The position numbers and the translations under genes are program-made. From Bacteroidota bacterium (lineage in GTDB: Bacteria > Bacteroidota > Bacteroidia > Chitinophagales > JADIYW01), in assembly GCA_016705125.1 (NCBI GenBank), contig JADIYW010000002.1:62001-126000 (forward strand): a stretch of DNA of 64,000 nucleotides. The letters are read 5' to 3'. Each line of letters opens with the position of its first letter. Position 1 is the stretch's first letter. The notes below the pieces were generated by a model. That model ran no database searches, had not been told where the DNA came from, and saw nothing but the letters and a program-made list of their open reading frames with translations. This document shows, piece after piece, positions 1 through 9,130 of this stretch.

Positions 1-2
1 GC

Positions 3-197
3 AGAATTAGTGAAAAAGGATATTTTAAATCTAGCTGCATTTTTGTTTCTGGTGGTATATCGGGATCCGATAGTGATGGAGTTACAGGGCCAAATACTGG
101 AAATTTTGACAATTTGGGAAATGATGCAAGAAGTATAAATAAGGTAAAATTGAAATTTACATTCGACGGTATTGAAAGAGAGCTCATACATACTTAA
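3..197 (+). CDS. C-terminal end of an unknown protein (cut by window edge)
   Basis: The frame open from base 3 encodes 64 residues and ends with TAA at 195. The fragment contains a Gly/Ser/Asp-rich stretch (SGGISGSDSDGVTGP) and a beta-like end (KLKFTFDGIERELIHT). The other two forward frames stop early or read as nonsense. It is followed by a hairpin that can end transcription. The fragment is too short to assign a family; a secreted or surface protein would fit the composition, but that is a guess. Confidence 0.5.
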   Translation, partial: RISEKGYFKSSCIFVSGGISGSDSDGVTGPNTGNFDNLGNDARSINKVKLKFTFDGIERELIHT

Positions 198-202
198 AAA
201 AT

Positions 203-231
203 ACCCCAAACTGCAAGATGCGATTTGGGGT
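203..231. terminator. Bidirectional rho-independent terminator
   Basis: An 8-bp perfect stem (ACCCCAAA at 203-210 with TTTGGGGT at 224-231) lies between two convergent genes ending at 197 and 295. An A-run at 195-201 gives a U-run on the minus strand, and a T-run follows near 243-249 for the plus strand. Confidence 0.7.
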
Positions 232-294
232 AAATAATAGAATTTTTTAATTTTAAAAAGCCAATTAAATAAAATGAATTTAAATTACTTTTTT

Positions 295-1197
295 CTATTG
301 TATCAATTTATATGAAAAGGTGATATTTGCGTTGTAGGTACCTGAGACACCAGGTAAATTTCCACTGATTGTCATATTTACTGGTAAATTAAGGAAAGTA
401 GAATTTACAACCGAATTTAATGTTGAATTCGTTATCCCTGCAGTTTTTCTTACCATTTTGCTTGGCAATAAATTGCTAGTAAAATTGAAAGGTAAAAATT
501 GACGATATTTTAAAAACTTACTTGGATTTAAACCAATGTAATTATCTATTAGAACTGACCCTGAAATAAAATCCATATCAACCGGAATTTTCAAATTTTT
601 AAAAGGATTTTTGACATTCCCGAAATAAGTGAAATTTATTTGATTATTATCTGTCGATCCTTCTATTTTATAAACACTTAGATTTCCAGTTGTATTATAA
701 GTGTATTTTAATGTAAATTTTGCAATTAAAAGACCTACATCACCACCTATATAAAGAATAGGAGAAATTGCTTGTCTAGGTTTGTTATTTAAATTAATAT
801 TTATAAAGTTTTCAAATTGTTCATCTCCGTTATTTACTTTCATTCCAATAAATTTTCCTGCATTAAATTTATAAATAGTATTTAAATCTTTACTCAAAGA
901 TTCCAATAACCAATTGCTATCGTATTTATAATAAACAACATTTGAATAAAATGGAAAATTATCATTTTTAAAAAATACACTTACTTTTTTATTAGGAACA
1001 TCATAGTTGAACTTTACCACTCTTGGGCTTGAACCATCATTAATTATAATCGAATCAATGTAATAATTTTCGGCACTTGGAGGCAGTAAAGCTTCCCTAT
1101 TAGAGGCTTCTAATTCTTCTGTAATGTCTTTTTTACAGGATACCATTGTCATAAATAACATTACAACAATACTTAGTTTTAAAAATATTTTTTTCAT
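295..1197 (-). CDS. Putative lipoprotein of unknown function, intact copy of a duplicated pair
   Basis: A 300-residue protein when started at the ATG at 1197. An upstream in-frame start at 1245 would place 16 extra residues before a good lipoprotein signal (MKK, hydrophobic core, then TMVSC with Cys at about residue 21), so 1197 is preferred. The mature protein begins KKDITEELEASN and is rich in beta-strand and Asn/Tyr residues, as in many Bacteroidota outer-surface lipoproteins. A decayed second copy lies upstream on the same strand (1598..2426), including its spacer and the end of the next gene, clpB. Function is unknown; no domain was recognised. Confidence 0.75.
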   Translation of the reverse strand: MKKIFLKLSIVVMLFMTMVSCKKDITEELEASNREALLPPSAENYYIDSIIINDGSSPRVVKFNYDVPNKKVSVFFKNDNFPFYSNVVYYKYDSNWLLESLSKDLNTIYKFNAGKFIGMKVNNGDEQFENFININLNNKPRQAISPILYIGGDVGLLIAKFTLKYTYNTTGNLSVYKIEGSTDNNQINFTYFGNVKNPFKNLKIPVDMDFISGSVLIDNYIGLNPSKFLKYRQFLPFNFTSNLLPSKMVRKTAGITNSTLNSVVNSTFLNLPVNMTISGNLPGVSGTYNANITFSYKLIQ

Positions 1198-1307
1198 TTT
1201 AATATTTTTTAAGTAATTTAATATCACAAAGATATGCAAAAGCAAACATGTTAAAATCCAAAAAAAAAATAAATCGAAAAATGGGATTTAAAAAAATCAC
1301 ATTTAAA

Positions 1308-1440
1308 TTGAGACTTTAAAAAAAATGGATATCTGTTACGCCTAATTTCTAAATATGATTTCCCCTTCGATATAATCGTTAAATTGCTTTATTTAGTTAA
1401 TTCCATTATATCAACATTTTAGACAATTGATTTATTTGAA
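1308..1440 (-). pseudogene. Decayed duplicate of the 3' end of clpB
   Basis: This stretch matches the last part of clpB at 2554..2690. It includes one identical run of 29 bases (1345-1373 against 2592-2620) and another of about 20 bases, AACATTTTAGACAATTGATT. Between these runs it carries substitutions and small indels, so it no longer encodes the ClpB C-terminus. It sits next to the intact lipoprotein copy exactly as the real clpB end sits next to the decayed copy, which shows that both were duplicated together. Confidence 0.85.
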
Positions 1441-1597
1441 TACAAAATTGTTATAATAAAAAGAGCACTTATTAGCATAATTGCTTCTTATTTGGGTATG
1501 AAAATAGAAATGCTTAGAGAAAATGTTAAATGCTGAATGCTTATTGTTGAATAGATGAAAATTTTGTAGTCGTTTCACCTCAAGTGTGAGGTCGTTC
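1441..1597. other. Junction of the tandem duplication, no gene seen
   Basis: The stretch between the clpB remnant and the decayed lipoprotein 3' end has no credible reading frame. It contains word-repeats of the type seen elsewhere in the window (AATGTTAAATGCTGAATGC and TTATTGTTGAATAG, about 1520-1555) and a small GC-richer palindrome (CCTCAAGTGTGAGG, about 1578-1591). This is where the break between duplicated units would lie. Confidence 0.5.
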
Positions 1598-2426
1598 ACG
1601 GTCATTTCTATTGGTAAAGTTAAAAAAGTTAAATTTACAACAAATTTAATGTACTAATATTATTTCTCCTCTCGCATAAGTAATTTTATTTGAAAAGAAT
1701 TGCTGGTAAATTAAGTCGACTCTTCCATTAAGTGGAGTTAAATCTACCAGCATTTATAAAATTAATATCTGCAGGAACTTTAAGATTTTTAAAAGGATTT
1801 TTTATATTTGAGAAATAAGTGTATTTTAAAGCATATTTATAAATATTTTGAGCTAGTGGTTTGGAGCTTATATTAGTTTGAAGTAAATTGCCATTAGTAC
1901 TATATTTATAATTAAAATTATATTGCGTAAAATTTACACATGATATTAAATCACAATAAGGAAGAAATGCTGTACTTATACTAGAAGGTTTTTGATTTAA
2001 TAATGCTATAGTACTATTCTTAGAATCGATAATAACATTTTTTAAATTAGAATTTGAATGATATAAAAAATTAAAATTTGAAGGAGAAGCATTAAATCTG
2101 GTATCTTCCAAATTCTCAAGAAGCCAATTAGAATTGTAATTCAAAATCATGTCATAATCAAGTAAGCCCGCTCCCACCAACCGTTTTGAAGAAACTTGAA
2201 CCTTTTTATTCGGCACATCGTAATTAAACTTTACCACTTTTGGAATTGTTCCATCATTAATAATGATTGAATCGATGTAATAATTATCAGCACTTGGAGG
2301 CAGTAATGCTTCCTTATTAGCAGCTTCATTAGATGCTTCTAATTCTTCTGTAAAGTCTTTTTTACAGGATACCATTGTCATAAATAACATCATAACAATG
2401 CTTAGTTTTAAAGTGATTTTTTTCAT
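1598..2426 (-). pseudogene. Decayed paralogue of the 295..1197 lipoprotein
   Basis: An open frame from the ATG at 2426 to a stop at 1728 encodes 232 residues. The N-terminus is nearly identical to the downstream copy (MKKITLKLSIVMMLFMTMVSC, then ELEASN and NYYIDSIIINDG). After the shared FKNLK motif the frame ends in an unrelated tail, whereas the intact copy continues for about 100 residues. DNA similarity to the missing C-terminus persists downstream of the stop, clearest at 1601..1650 against 376..425, so the reading frame has been lost. The shortened protein could still be secreted. The upstream in-frame start at 2534 is not used in this model because it would bury the signal peptide. Confidence 0.75.
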
Positions 2427-2561
2427 TTTAATATTTTTTAAGTAATTTAATATCACAAAGATATGTGGAAGGATCAAAAACAAAAAATACAAAAAAAATA
2501 TTAAATCGGAAAAAAAATTGAGCTTTTTAAACAAAAATCTCCATTTTAAATACTTGAGACT

Positions 2562-5186
2562 TTAAAACAAATCAGTATCTGTTTCAATTTTATTTCTAAA
2601 TATGATTTCCCCTTCGATATTATCAGCAACGATTGGTTTATTGCGTTCAATTCCATCGCTAAGTAACATTTTAGACAATTGATTAATTACTTCTTTGGTA
2701 ATTAACCTTTTTAATGGTCTTGCTCCAAATTGTGGATCATAACCTTGGTGGGCAATCAGCGAAATCACTTCGTTGGTAAAATAAATTTGAATTTCCTTTT
2801 CCGCTAATTGTACTTGTAGTTTTTTTAGTTGTAGTTTTACTATTTGCTCTATTTCAAAATCCTTTAATGGCTCAAACGTAATTACCTCATCAATCCTATT
2901 ATAAAATTCTGGTTTTAGTGTTTTCTTAATCAGTTCCAATACTTGCACCTTGGCCGTTTCTAAAGCCGCAAATATTTCATTATCTAATTTCAAATTCGCT
3001 AAAGCTTCTTGCAAAATATTTGCACCCATATTACTTGTCATTATTATAAGTGTATTTTTAAAATTAACGACCCTACCTTTATTATCGGTTAGGCGTCCAT
3101 CATCCAACATTTGCAATAAAATATTAAATACATCTGGATGTGCTTTTTCAATTTCATCAAATAAAATAACAGCATAAGGTTTTCTTCGTATGGCTTCTGT
3201 CAATTGACCACCTTCCTCATAACCAATATACCCAGGAGGCGAACCCACCAATTTAGAAACGGCATGTTTTTCCATGTATTCAGACATATCAATCCGAACT
3301 ATGGCTTTTTCGTCGTTAAATAATACTTCAGCCAATGCTTTTGCTAATTCGGTTTTTCCTACTCCTGTGGTACCCAAAAAAAGAAACGAACCTATTGGTT
3401 TATTTTCATCAGCAAGTCCTGCTCTACTCCTTCTTATAGCATCCGAAACCGCTTCTATTGCCTCCTTTTGACCAATAACCCTTTTACCTAACTCTACTTC
3501 CAAATTGAGCAATTTTTGTCTTTCAGAAGATAGCATTTTACTTACAGGCACTCCAGTCCATTTAGCCACAATTTCTGCAATATCATTATATTCCACCTCT
3601 TCCTTCATGAGCCGTTGCGTACCCTTAATTTGGTCCAAATCGGCCTCTAATTTTGCTACATTTTTTTCTGCTTCATTTATTTTGCCATATCTTATTTCGG
3701 CTACTTTTCCGTAATAACCTTCTCTTTCTGCTTGTTCAGCTTGTAATTTATAATTTTCAATATCAAACTTCTCCCTTTGGATTTTATCCAAAATTTCTTT
3801 TTCCACTTGCCATTTGGCTCTGAAAGCATCTCTTTTTTCAGTAAAATCGGCAATTTGAATACCTAATTCATCTAATTTTACAGTATCGTTTTCTCTCTTG
3901 ATAGCTTCTCTTTCAATTTCTAATTGTCTAAGTTTTCTTTCTATTTCATCTAATTCTTCTGGCACAGAATCCATTTCCAATCGCAATTTGGCTGCTGCTT
4001 CGTCCATCAAATCAATTGCCTTATCTGGCAAAAATCTATCGGTTATGTACCGAATAGATAATTCAACTGCTGCAATAATAGCCTCATCTTTTATTATTAC
4101 TTTATGGTGTGTTTCGTATCTTTCCTTTAATCCTCTCAAAATCGAAATGGTGTCTTCTAAAGATGGCTCGTCTACCATTACTTTCTGAAATCTTCTTTCG
4201 AGTGCTTTATCCTTTTCAAAATATCTCTGATATTCATTCAATGTAGTAGCTCCAATGGCACGCAATTCGCCCCGAGCCAATGCTGGTTTTAAAATATTTG
4301 CTGCATCCATTGCTCCTTCTCCACCCCCACCTGCGCCAACTAAAGTGTGTATTTCATCAATAAACAATATGATACTTCCATCAGAATCAATCACCTCCTT
4401 GATTACTGCTTTCAATCTTTCTTCAAATTCTCCTTTATATTTGGCTCCTGCAATGAGGGCTCCCATATCTAAAGAAAAGATAGTTTTATTTTTCAAATTT
4501 TCGGGAATATCTCCACTTATAATTCTATGCGCCAAACCTTCAGCAATAGCTGTTTTGCCTACACCTGGTTCGCCTACAAGGATAGGATTATTTTTGGTTC
4601 TTCTAGACAATATATGCAATACTCTTCTGATTTCCTCGTCTCGCCCAATCACAGGATCTAGCTTTCCTGAAGCGGCCAACTTATTTAAGTTTTTGGCATA
4701 CTTTTCCAATGAATTAAACGTAGATTCAGCATTCGAAGAATTCACAGTTGCTCCTTTTCGGTGTTCTTTTATAACTGTTTTTAGTTTAGCTTCGGTAACT
4801 CCCAATTTTTTAAGCATATTAGCCGTTTCATCATTTGCAGAAACCAAAGCCAATAAAAAGTGCTCCAACGATACAAATTCATCGCCAAACTCTTTCAAAA
4901 GCCCATTACATTTGAGTAATACTTGAGACAAAGCATTTGAAGGATATTTAAGTTGATCGCCTTGTACCTTTGATTGTTTATTCAAAATCAATTGAATCTC
5001 CTCTTCTAATTTGTTTATTGGAATATTTAGTTTTCCAAATAAAAATGGAACTAAATCTTTATCCACTTCTAAAATCCCTTTTAACAAGTGAAAGGTGTCC
5101 AAACTAGGATGTTGTAAATCAAAAGCCAACTGCTGTGCAGCAGCTAATGCTTCTTGCGATTTGGTTGTAAAATTATTCGGATTCAT
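2562..5186 (-). CDS. clpB: ATP-dependent disaggregase ClpB
   Basis: An 874-residue Hsp100 chaperone, full length for the family. It forms a cytoplasmic hexameric ring that pulls polypeptides out of aggregates together with DnaK, DnaJ and GrpE. The order is: N-domain (about 1-145), first AAA+ module with Walker A GEPGVGKT at 205-212 and Walker B ILFIDEIHT, a coiled-coil middle domain (about 400-530), a second AAA+ module with Walker A GTTGVGKT and sensor-region YMEKHAVSKLVGSPPGYIGYEEGG, and a C-terminal oligomerisation domain. The second Walker A has Thr where Pro is usual. The ATG at 5186 is typical (MNPNNFTTKSQEAL). No heat-shock operator was recognised upstream. Its 3' end was copied downstream in the tandem duplication. 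Confidence 0.98.
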   Translation of the reverse strand: MNPNNFTTKSQEALAAAQQLAFDLQHPSLDTFHLLKGILEVDKDLVPFLFGKLNIPINKLEEEIQLILNKQSKVQGDQLKYPSNALSQVLLKCNGLLKEFGDEFVSLEHFLLALVSANDETANMLKKLGVTEAKLKTVIKEHRKGATVNSSNAESTFNSLEKYAKNLNKLAASGKLDPVIGRDEEIRRVLHILSRRTKNNPILVGEPGVGKTAIAEGLAHRIISGDIPENLKNKTIFSLDMGALIAGAKYKGEFEERLKAVIKEVIDSDGSIILFIDEIHTLVGAGGGGEGAMDAANILKPALARGELRAIGATTLNEYQRYFEKDKALERRFQKVMVDEPSLEDTISILRGLKERYETHHKVIIKDEAIIAAVELSIRYITDRFLPDKAIDLMDEAAAKLRLEMDSVPEELDEIERKLRQLEIEREAIKRENDTVKLDELGIQIADFTEKRDAFRAKWQVEKEILDKIQREKFDIENYKLQAEQAEREGYYGKVAEIRYGKINEAEKNVAKLEADLDQIKGTQRLMKEEVEYNDIAEIVAKWTGVPVSKMLSSERQKLLNLEVELGKRVIGQKEAIEAVSDAIRRSRAGLADENKPIGSFLFLGTTGVGKTELAKALAEVLFNDEKAIVRIDMSEYMEKHAVSKLVGSPPGYIGYEEGGQLTEAIRRKPYAVILFDEIEKAHPDVFNILLQMLDDGRLTDNKGRVVNFKNTLIIMTSNMGANILQEALANLKLDNEIFAALETAKVQVLELIKKTLKPEFYNRIDEVITFEPLKDFEIEQIVKLQLKKLQVQLAEKEIQIYFTNEVISLIAHQGYDPQFGARPLKRLITKEVINQLSKMLLSDGIERNKPIVADNIEGEIIFRNKIETDTDLF

Positions 5187-5323
5187 ACTATTTTTTATAT
5201 TTAAATAGTCAAATCTTGTTCCCTTTTACCAAATACTAAAAAATCGGAAATTATGACATCAATTATTTGATTTTTAGGAAATTATGTCAGCTTTAATCTA
5301 ATTAATCTGCCAAAAAAAGACAA

Positions 5324-5677
5324 TTAATCACTCTTCTTTTTATCTCCAATCATTTTTTCAATAATTCCACTTGCTATGGACAGAATAATACTGAATAAAA
5401 GTGCCGTTAGAAATCCATTTACATGAAAACCATCAATAAAATAATCAGCAACTAGAACAATAATTCCATTTATAACCAAAAGAAATAAACCTAGCGTTAA
5501 AAAGGTAATTGGAATAGTAAAAACGACTAATAATGGCTTTAAAAAAGTATTCAATAGTCCTAATACTATAGCCAACAATAATGCTGATTGTATATCATCT
5601 ACATTTGAACCAGGCAAGAATCGGCAAATTACCAAAATGATTAATGCTCTAATTATAAACTTTAAAATAAATTTCAT
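5324..5677 (-). CDS. Phage-holin family 4 superfamily IV-like membrane protein
   Basis: A 117-residue, very hydrophobic protein with about four membrane segments and a short charged tail (MIGDKKKSD). The arrangement of an N-terminal helix, LLLAIVLGLLNTFLKPLL, a Thr/Leu-rich segment and FIDGFHVNGFLTALL matches the small YvlD/holin-4-2 family (PF04020-type), which is widespread in bacterial chromosomes and not tied to a prophage. The role in the cell is unknown; lysis is unlikely because no phage genes are near. It lies alone between clpB and a lipoprotein gene, all on the minus strand. Confidence 0.8.
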   Translation of the reverse strand: MKFILKFIIRALIILVICRFLPGSNVDDIQSALLLAIVLGLLNTFLKPLLVVFTIPITFLTLGLFLLVINGIIVLVADYFIDGFHVNGFLTALLFSIILSIASGIIEKMIGDKKKSD

Positions 5678-5731
5678 ATGATTAATTTTCCTTGCAAAGA
5701 AAGGTATTTTTTAATAAAAATGCACTTTGAA

Positions 5732-6061
5732 TTACCAATCTACTAAAACATTATTGCATTGAGGTACAATAATTGTATCAATAAATAGTGTGCGCCTCTG
5801 ATTATTTTGAACTTCAACTACTCTTTCTCCAATATTTATACTATCTAATGAAATGGCAAAATCATTACAAAATCCTTTTTTATATACTTCTTTATCAACC
5901 AAATAGTACACAATACCTAAGCAACTCGGATCGAAATGATTGAAAACGACTTTTCCAAATTTATTTTTTTCGCATCCTGGTCGATTGTCTTGTTCTTTTT
6001 TGCAAGAATGTAATAGAAAAAAAGCAAATAATAAAATACAAACTATAAAATAACCACGCAT
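5732..6061 (-). CDS. Small lipoprotein, unknown function
   Basis: A 109-residue protein with a signal peptide and lipobox FLLHSC, so the mature protein would start at Cys20 (CKKEQDN). The mature part has four further cysteines (CEKN, SCLGIVYY, FCNDF, PQCNN), suggesting two disulphides outside the cytoplasm. The ATG at 6061 gives the signal peptide directly. It is 50 bases downstream of the 6112..6948 gene on the same strand and may share its transcript. No family was recognised. Confidence 0.65.
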   Translation of the reverse strand: MRGYFIVCILLFAFFLLHSCKKEQDNRPGCEKNKFGKVVFNHFDPSCLGIVYYLVDKEVYKKGFCNDFAISLDSINIGERVVEVQNNQRRTLFIDTIIVPQCNNVLVDW

Positions 6062-6111
6062 TAGTTTTGTTTTGGGCTAAGATATTGATTTTTTTGTTGA
6101 ATTGATATTAT

Positions 6112-6948
6112 TTATTCTCCAACTTTCAATACTCTTTGATATTTAGTCCGGGAAATAATTTCACTGCTATAATCGCTATATTCTATTTCTATTAAATCAG
6201 CGCTTATAGGAGATATTTTGCAACCCATTGGTGGCCAAGCAATGGTAGTACCACTATAATAAATAGAATGATTAGAGTTTATAAAAAAAACATAATTTGA
6301 ATTTTCTGCGGTTTTTAAATTATACTCCTTATATAATTCGTTAAATGTAAATACAACACACTCTCTAATTGTATCCATTGATTCCCATTCGCCTAACAAT
6401 AAATTGGCATTTATGAAACTAGAATCTGTTTTTTTTGAAATAATATTTTGTTGTTTTGCTAGATTACAATTTTCATTTTCACGGTCGATAAACCCTTCAC
6501 AGTCATATATTTTTTTATACACCAATTTGTCTTTATATTTAAACAAATGAAATCTCCATTTAAATATTTTTACATCTCCAGTAGTGCCTTGTTGAATCAA
6601 AAAGCATTTTTCGAAAATGCCATTTTTGGTTTTAAACTTTGCCCCTACTGATGAATGTCCTGGATAAATTAAAATTTTATTTTGGCATTTATCATTCATT
6701 ACATCAAGCACAGATGGTTTGCATTTTAACCAATTGGTTAAACTATCAATATTTTGAAAATAAAAATTATCCTTTTGATCATTTTTTTTATTCTCAAACC
6801 TGTTTATTCCTTTTACTTGGTGTTTAAAAATTCGGCTTACCTTATTGAAACGTTCTTTTTCAACTGCCTTTGAAAAAGGATCCCTTTTCTGAGCAATTAA
6901 ATCCAAATTTATAAATAAGTAAAGTAAAAATAGCAATCCAATTCTCAT
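6112..6948 (-). CDS. Secreted protein of unknown function
   Basis: A 278-residue protein with a signal peptide (MRIGLLFLLYLFINLDLIAQ, cut after AQ). The C-terminal part from about residue 190 begins LLGEWESMDT and continues with beta-strands ending in RVLKVGE, reminiscent of small lipocalin-like or DUF-type beta-barrel domains in Bacteroidota; this is only a resemblance. The start is 3 bases after the stop of the zinc-ribbon microprotein, so the two are probably cotranscribed. Confidence 0.6.
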   Translation of the reverse strand: MRIGLLFLLYLFINLDLIAQKRDPFSKAVEKERFNKVSRIFKHQVKGINRFENKKNDQKDNFYFQNIDSLTNWLKCKPSVLDVMNDKCQNKILIYPGHSSVGAKFKTKNGIFEKCFLIQQGTTGDVKIFKWRFHLFKYKDKLVYKKIYDCEGFIDRENENCNLAKQQNIISKKTDSSFINANLLLGEWESMDTIRECVVFTFNELYKEYNLKTAENSNYVFFINSNHSIYYSGTTIAWPPMGCKISPISADLIEIEYSDYSSEIISRTKYQRVLKVGE

Positions 6949-6951
6949 ATT

Positions 6952-7107
6952 TTATTGAGCCAAAGGATTGATTGAGTGACTGCAATTGCAATGTAAAACA
7001 AATGGTTGTTTGGATAAAGTTCGTTTTTTAAAAAAGCCTAAAACATTATTACATCTCGGACATTTAATTTTTATAAAACCCTGAATTCTAAGTAAAAATT
7101 CTTTCAT
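6952..7107 (-). CDS. Zinc-ribbon microprotein (51 residues)
   Basis: An ATG at 7107 opens a 51-residue frame ending with TAA at 6952. It contains two closely spaced cysteine pairs, CPRCNN at about residue 16 and CNCSHS at about residue 40, separated by a basic, hydrophobic stretch (VLGFFKKRTLSKQPFVL). This is the layout of a small zinc ribbon (knuckle CxxC and CxC), comparable to Com-like phage regulators. The gene abuts the next one by 3 bases. Nucleic-acid binding is an inference from the fold only. Confidence 0.6.
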   Translation of the reverse strand: MKEFLLRIQGFIKIKCPRCNNVLGFFKKRTLSKQPFVLHCNCSHSINPLAQ

Positions 7108-7229
7108 TAATTATTTTTATTGTTTTAATAACAAAAATGATTCCAAATTATTTCCTTTGCTATTTACATTAGAGCAGAAATTATTTTTAAAAGCTTGAAA
7201 AAGCTTATTTTATTTATAAAAAACGAAAA

Positions 7230-7733
7230 ATGGGAAACGCATTATTTGACCCCAAAACGATGGGAAATTTTAGGAAAGCACTTTTAAATGGTTTTACTTT
7301 TAATGCTGGATTGGCTGCAAAATTACCAATGGCATTTATTTCGGGTTGTCGTATCACCGAGTTGAATGAGGAACAATGTAAAGTAACCATTCCGTATCGT
7401 TGGTTGAACAATAATCCATTTGGAACCACTTATTGGGCTGTTTTGGGTATGGCAGCCGAAATGGCGAGTGGTGCCATCCTTTTAATGTATGGCTACAAAT
7501 CCAAACCTTCCATTTCCACATTTGTAATAGGCTGCGAATCGACCTTTAACAAAAGGGCATTAACCAAAGTTACATTTGTATGCGATGAAGGTTTAGCAAT
7601 TAAAGAAGCCGTAATAAAAGCCATCGAAACTGGCGAAGCACAAACCTACCAAACCACCACCAAAGGATATGATGAAAATGGTGTTGTCGTAAATGAGTGG
7701 AAATTTACATGGGGAATTAAGGCGAGGAAATAG
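7230..7733 (+). CDS. DUF4442 hotdog-fold protein, putative thioesterase
   Basis: A 167-residue protein resembling DUF4442/PaaI-like hotdog proteins. The central helix region NPFGTTYWAVLGMAAEMASGAIL is typical, with a strand-rich second half (SISTFVIGCESTFNKRALTKVTF). Such proteins are probably acyl-CoA or acyl-ACP thioesterases acting in the cytoplasm, but no substrate is known for this subfamily. The ATG at 7230 is the first in frame. It stands alone on the plus strand, followed by low-complexity repeats. Confidence 0.75.
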   Translation: MGNALFDPKTMGNFRKALLNGFTFNAGLAAKLPMAFISGCRITELNEEQCKVTIPYRWLNNNPFGTTYWAVLGMAAEMASGAILLMYGYKSKPSISTFVIGCESTFNKRALTKVTFVCDEGLAIKEAVIKAIETGEAQTYQTTTKGYDENGVVVNEWKFTWGIKARK

Positions 7734-7734
7734 G

Positions 7735-7886
7735 TTAGATTTAAGAATTAAGATTTGAGAATTCAGATTTGAGAGGCAAGATTCAAGAAAAAAGATAAAA
7801 AAAGGAAATTTGAGATTCAACATTCAGCATTAATGATTAAAAATTAGACATTTAGCATTCAAAATTAACCATTCAACATTAAAATA
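7735..7886. repeat. Low-complexity word repeats (ATTTGAGAATTC / ATTCAACATT type)
   Basis: About 150 bases built from variants of two short words, one like AGATTTGAGAATTCAGATT and one like ATTCAACATTCAGCATT. Similar tracts occur at about 1520, 40673, 51927 and 58035. No credible reading frame crosses it. Together with the terminator this accounts for the gene-free stretch 7734-8042. Confidence 0.65.
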
Positions 7887-7914
7887 AAAAGGGCACTTAC
7901 TTTCGTAAGCACCC
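7881..7914 (-). terminator. Rho-independent terminator of the 8043 lipoprotein gene
   Basis: On the minus strand a 10-bp stem (GGGTGCTTAC with GTAAGTGCCC, two G-U pairs) closes a GAAA tetraloop and is followed by TTTTTATTTT at 7890-7881. It lies about 130 bases downstream of the gene's stop. On the plus strand the hairpin has no U-run. Confidence 0.75.
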
Positions 7915-8042
7915 CATTAACAAACTAAAAAACAATTATTGGTTTAGGTTTTTTATCTGTATTTTATCTGTTGTAATAAATTAAAAATTATTCCAAAACA
8001 GCACTCCCCTTTCCTAAAAAGGAGGAAGTGGTTTTGAAAGAT

Positions 8043-9008
8043 TTATAGGTTTTCAAGTGCTTGGTTAATTTCTTGAACGCTCCTTGGTTGTAAATCAAGA
8101 ATATAATTTTCGTAAGGACTGATTGTTATTTCTCTTAAATCCAAATAATATTGACCATCCTTAAAACCCAAGGCAACAATCGTAACTTGCGCTCCAATTG
8201 GCAAGTAATAGGAATTAAAAAAACCATCACTAATAAAGGGTTGATATAACGCATTATAATCATCAAATACTACAAAAATTCCACAATCATTTAAATCCAA
8301 TCCCGGAGTCTCCATTGTAATATTAGTTAAATCACTGCTTTCAAAAAAGGATTGTAAATTAACCCATCCAAAACCATTTATTTCCAATTTAAATACATAA
8401 GTAGATGAATCTACGCTAGAGTCCATTGAAGAATCAATGTAGCTAGGATAAATCCAAGATGAATCTTCAAAACTCCAATTTATAAAACTATCTATTGGGT
8501 CACTGGTTGAATCATTTGGTATAGAATCCCCTCTAAAAACAGAAGTGTGCGGGGCATTATCAAAATTTGGAACGAATACTTCAATTTTCTTTGAGGGTTT
8601 AATTTTTAATGACTCTCCATTTTGAATGGCATTAATATAAAATTGCCCTTGAGAAATCAAAAGGCTATTTTTGTACTTTGTTTGAAGTTGAGATTTTACC
8701 ATATCTGCTTTTGTAAATACTTCTTTCAACTCAATGGTAACATTTCCCGTAACAGGTGTTCCGTTCTGGTGTAACAAACTATTAGCTTCAAGTTTAATAA
8801 TGGTTCCATTTTTACCAATTACTGATGATTTTACGCCTGCGTTCACTACAAAAAATTCGCTTTTTGTCTGATTTTCTGCAAAGAATCTTTTAATTCCAGA
8901 AGCTTCTTGCATACCTAGTTCCTCTCTTTTACAGCCTACAAGAGAAACCATGCCTAAAATAAATAAGGCATAAATTAGTTTTTTTAGATTTAATGATTTG
9001 TTTTTCAT
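8043..9008 (-). CDS. Putative lipoprotein with a beta-sandwich-type domain
   Basis: A 321-residue protein with a lipobox (VSLVGC, Cys at about residue 26). Residues about 55-110 (NGTIIKLEANSLL, then VTGNVTIELKEVFTKADMV) match a module common in Bacteroidota surface proteins that resembles carboxypeptidase-regulatory or ZU5-like beta-sandwiches. A linker at about 165-200 is unusually rich in Asp and Ser (DSTSDPIDS, DSSMDSSVDSST), possibly calcium-binding or simply flexible. The C-terminal part is another beta-rich region. Function is unknown. The gene is followed by its own terminator. Confidence 0.7.
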   Translation of the reverse strand: MKNKSLNLKKLIYALFILGMVSLVGCKREELGMQEASGIKRFFAENQTKSEFFVVNAGVKSSVIGKNGTIIKLEANSLLHQNGTPVTGNVTIELKEVFTKADMVKSQLQTKYKNSLLISQGQFYINAIQNGESLKIKPSKKIEVFVPNFDNAPHTSVFRGDSIPNDSTSDPIDSFINWSFEDSSWIYPSYIDSSMDSSVDSSTYVFKLEINGFGWVNLQSFFESSDLTNITMETPGLDLNDCGIFVVFDDYNALYQPFISDGFFNSYYLPIGAQVTIVALGFKDGQYYLDLREITISPYENYILDLQPRSVQEINQALENL

Positions 9009-9130
9009 GATTAATAATTTAAAGGTTTAAGAAAATAATTTTAATGGTTAATAAATAATTTAAAATAAGACAAAGCACTCCCATATTGATATTTCAATCA
9101 ATTGATTAACAAGCAATTATAATATTTTTG

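Noticed and set aside
4255..4926. A 223-codon plus-strand frame inside clpB
   Set aside because: It is the antisense of the conserved first AAA+ module of clpB and has no protein-like features of its own.
5324..5677. Prophage indicated by a holin-family protein
   Set aside because: No other phage gene is nearby and this family is common in chromosomes.
7230..7733. Minus-strand frames of 71 and 76 codons overlapping this gene
   Set aside because: They are shadows of the DUF4442 gene with no coherent domain.
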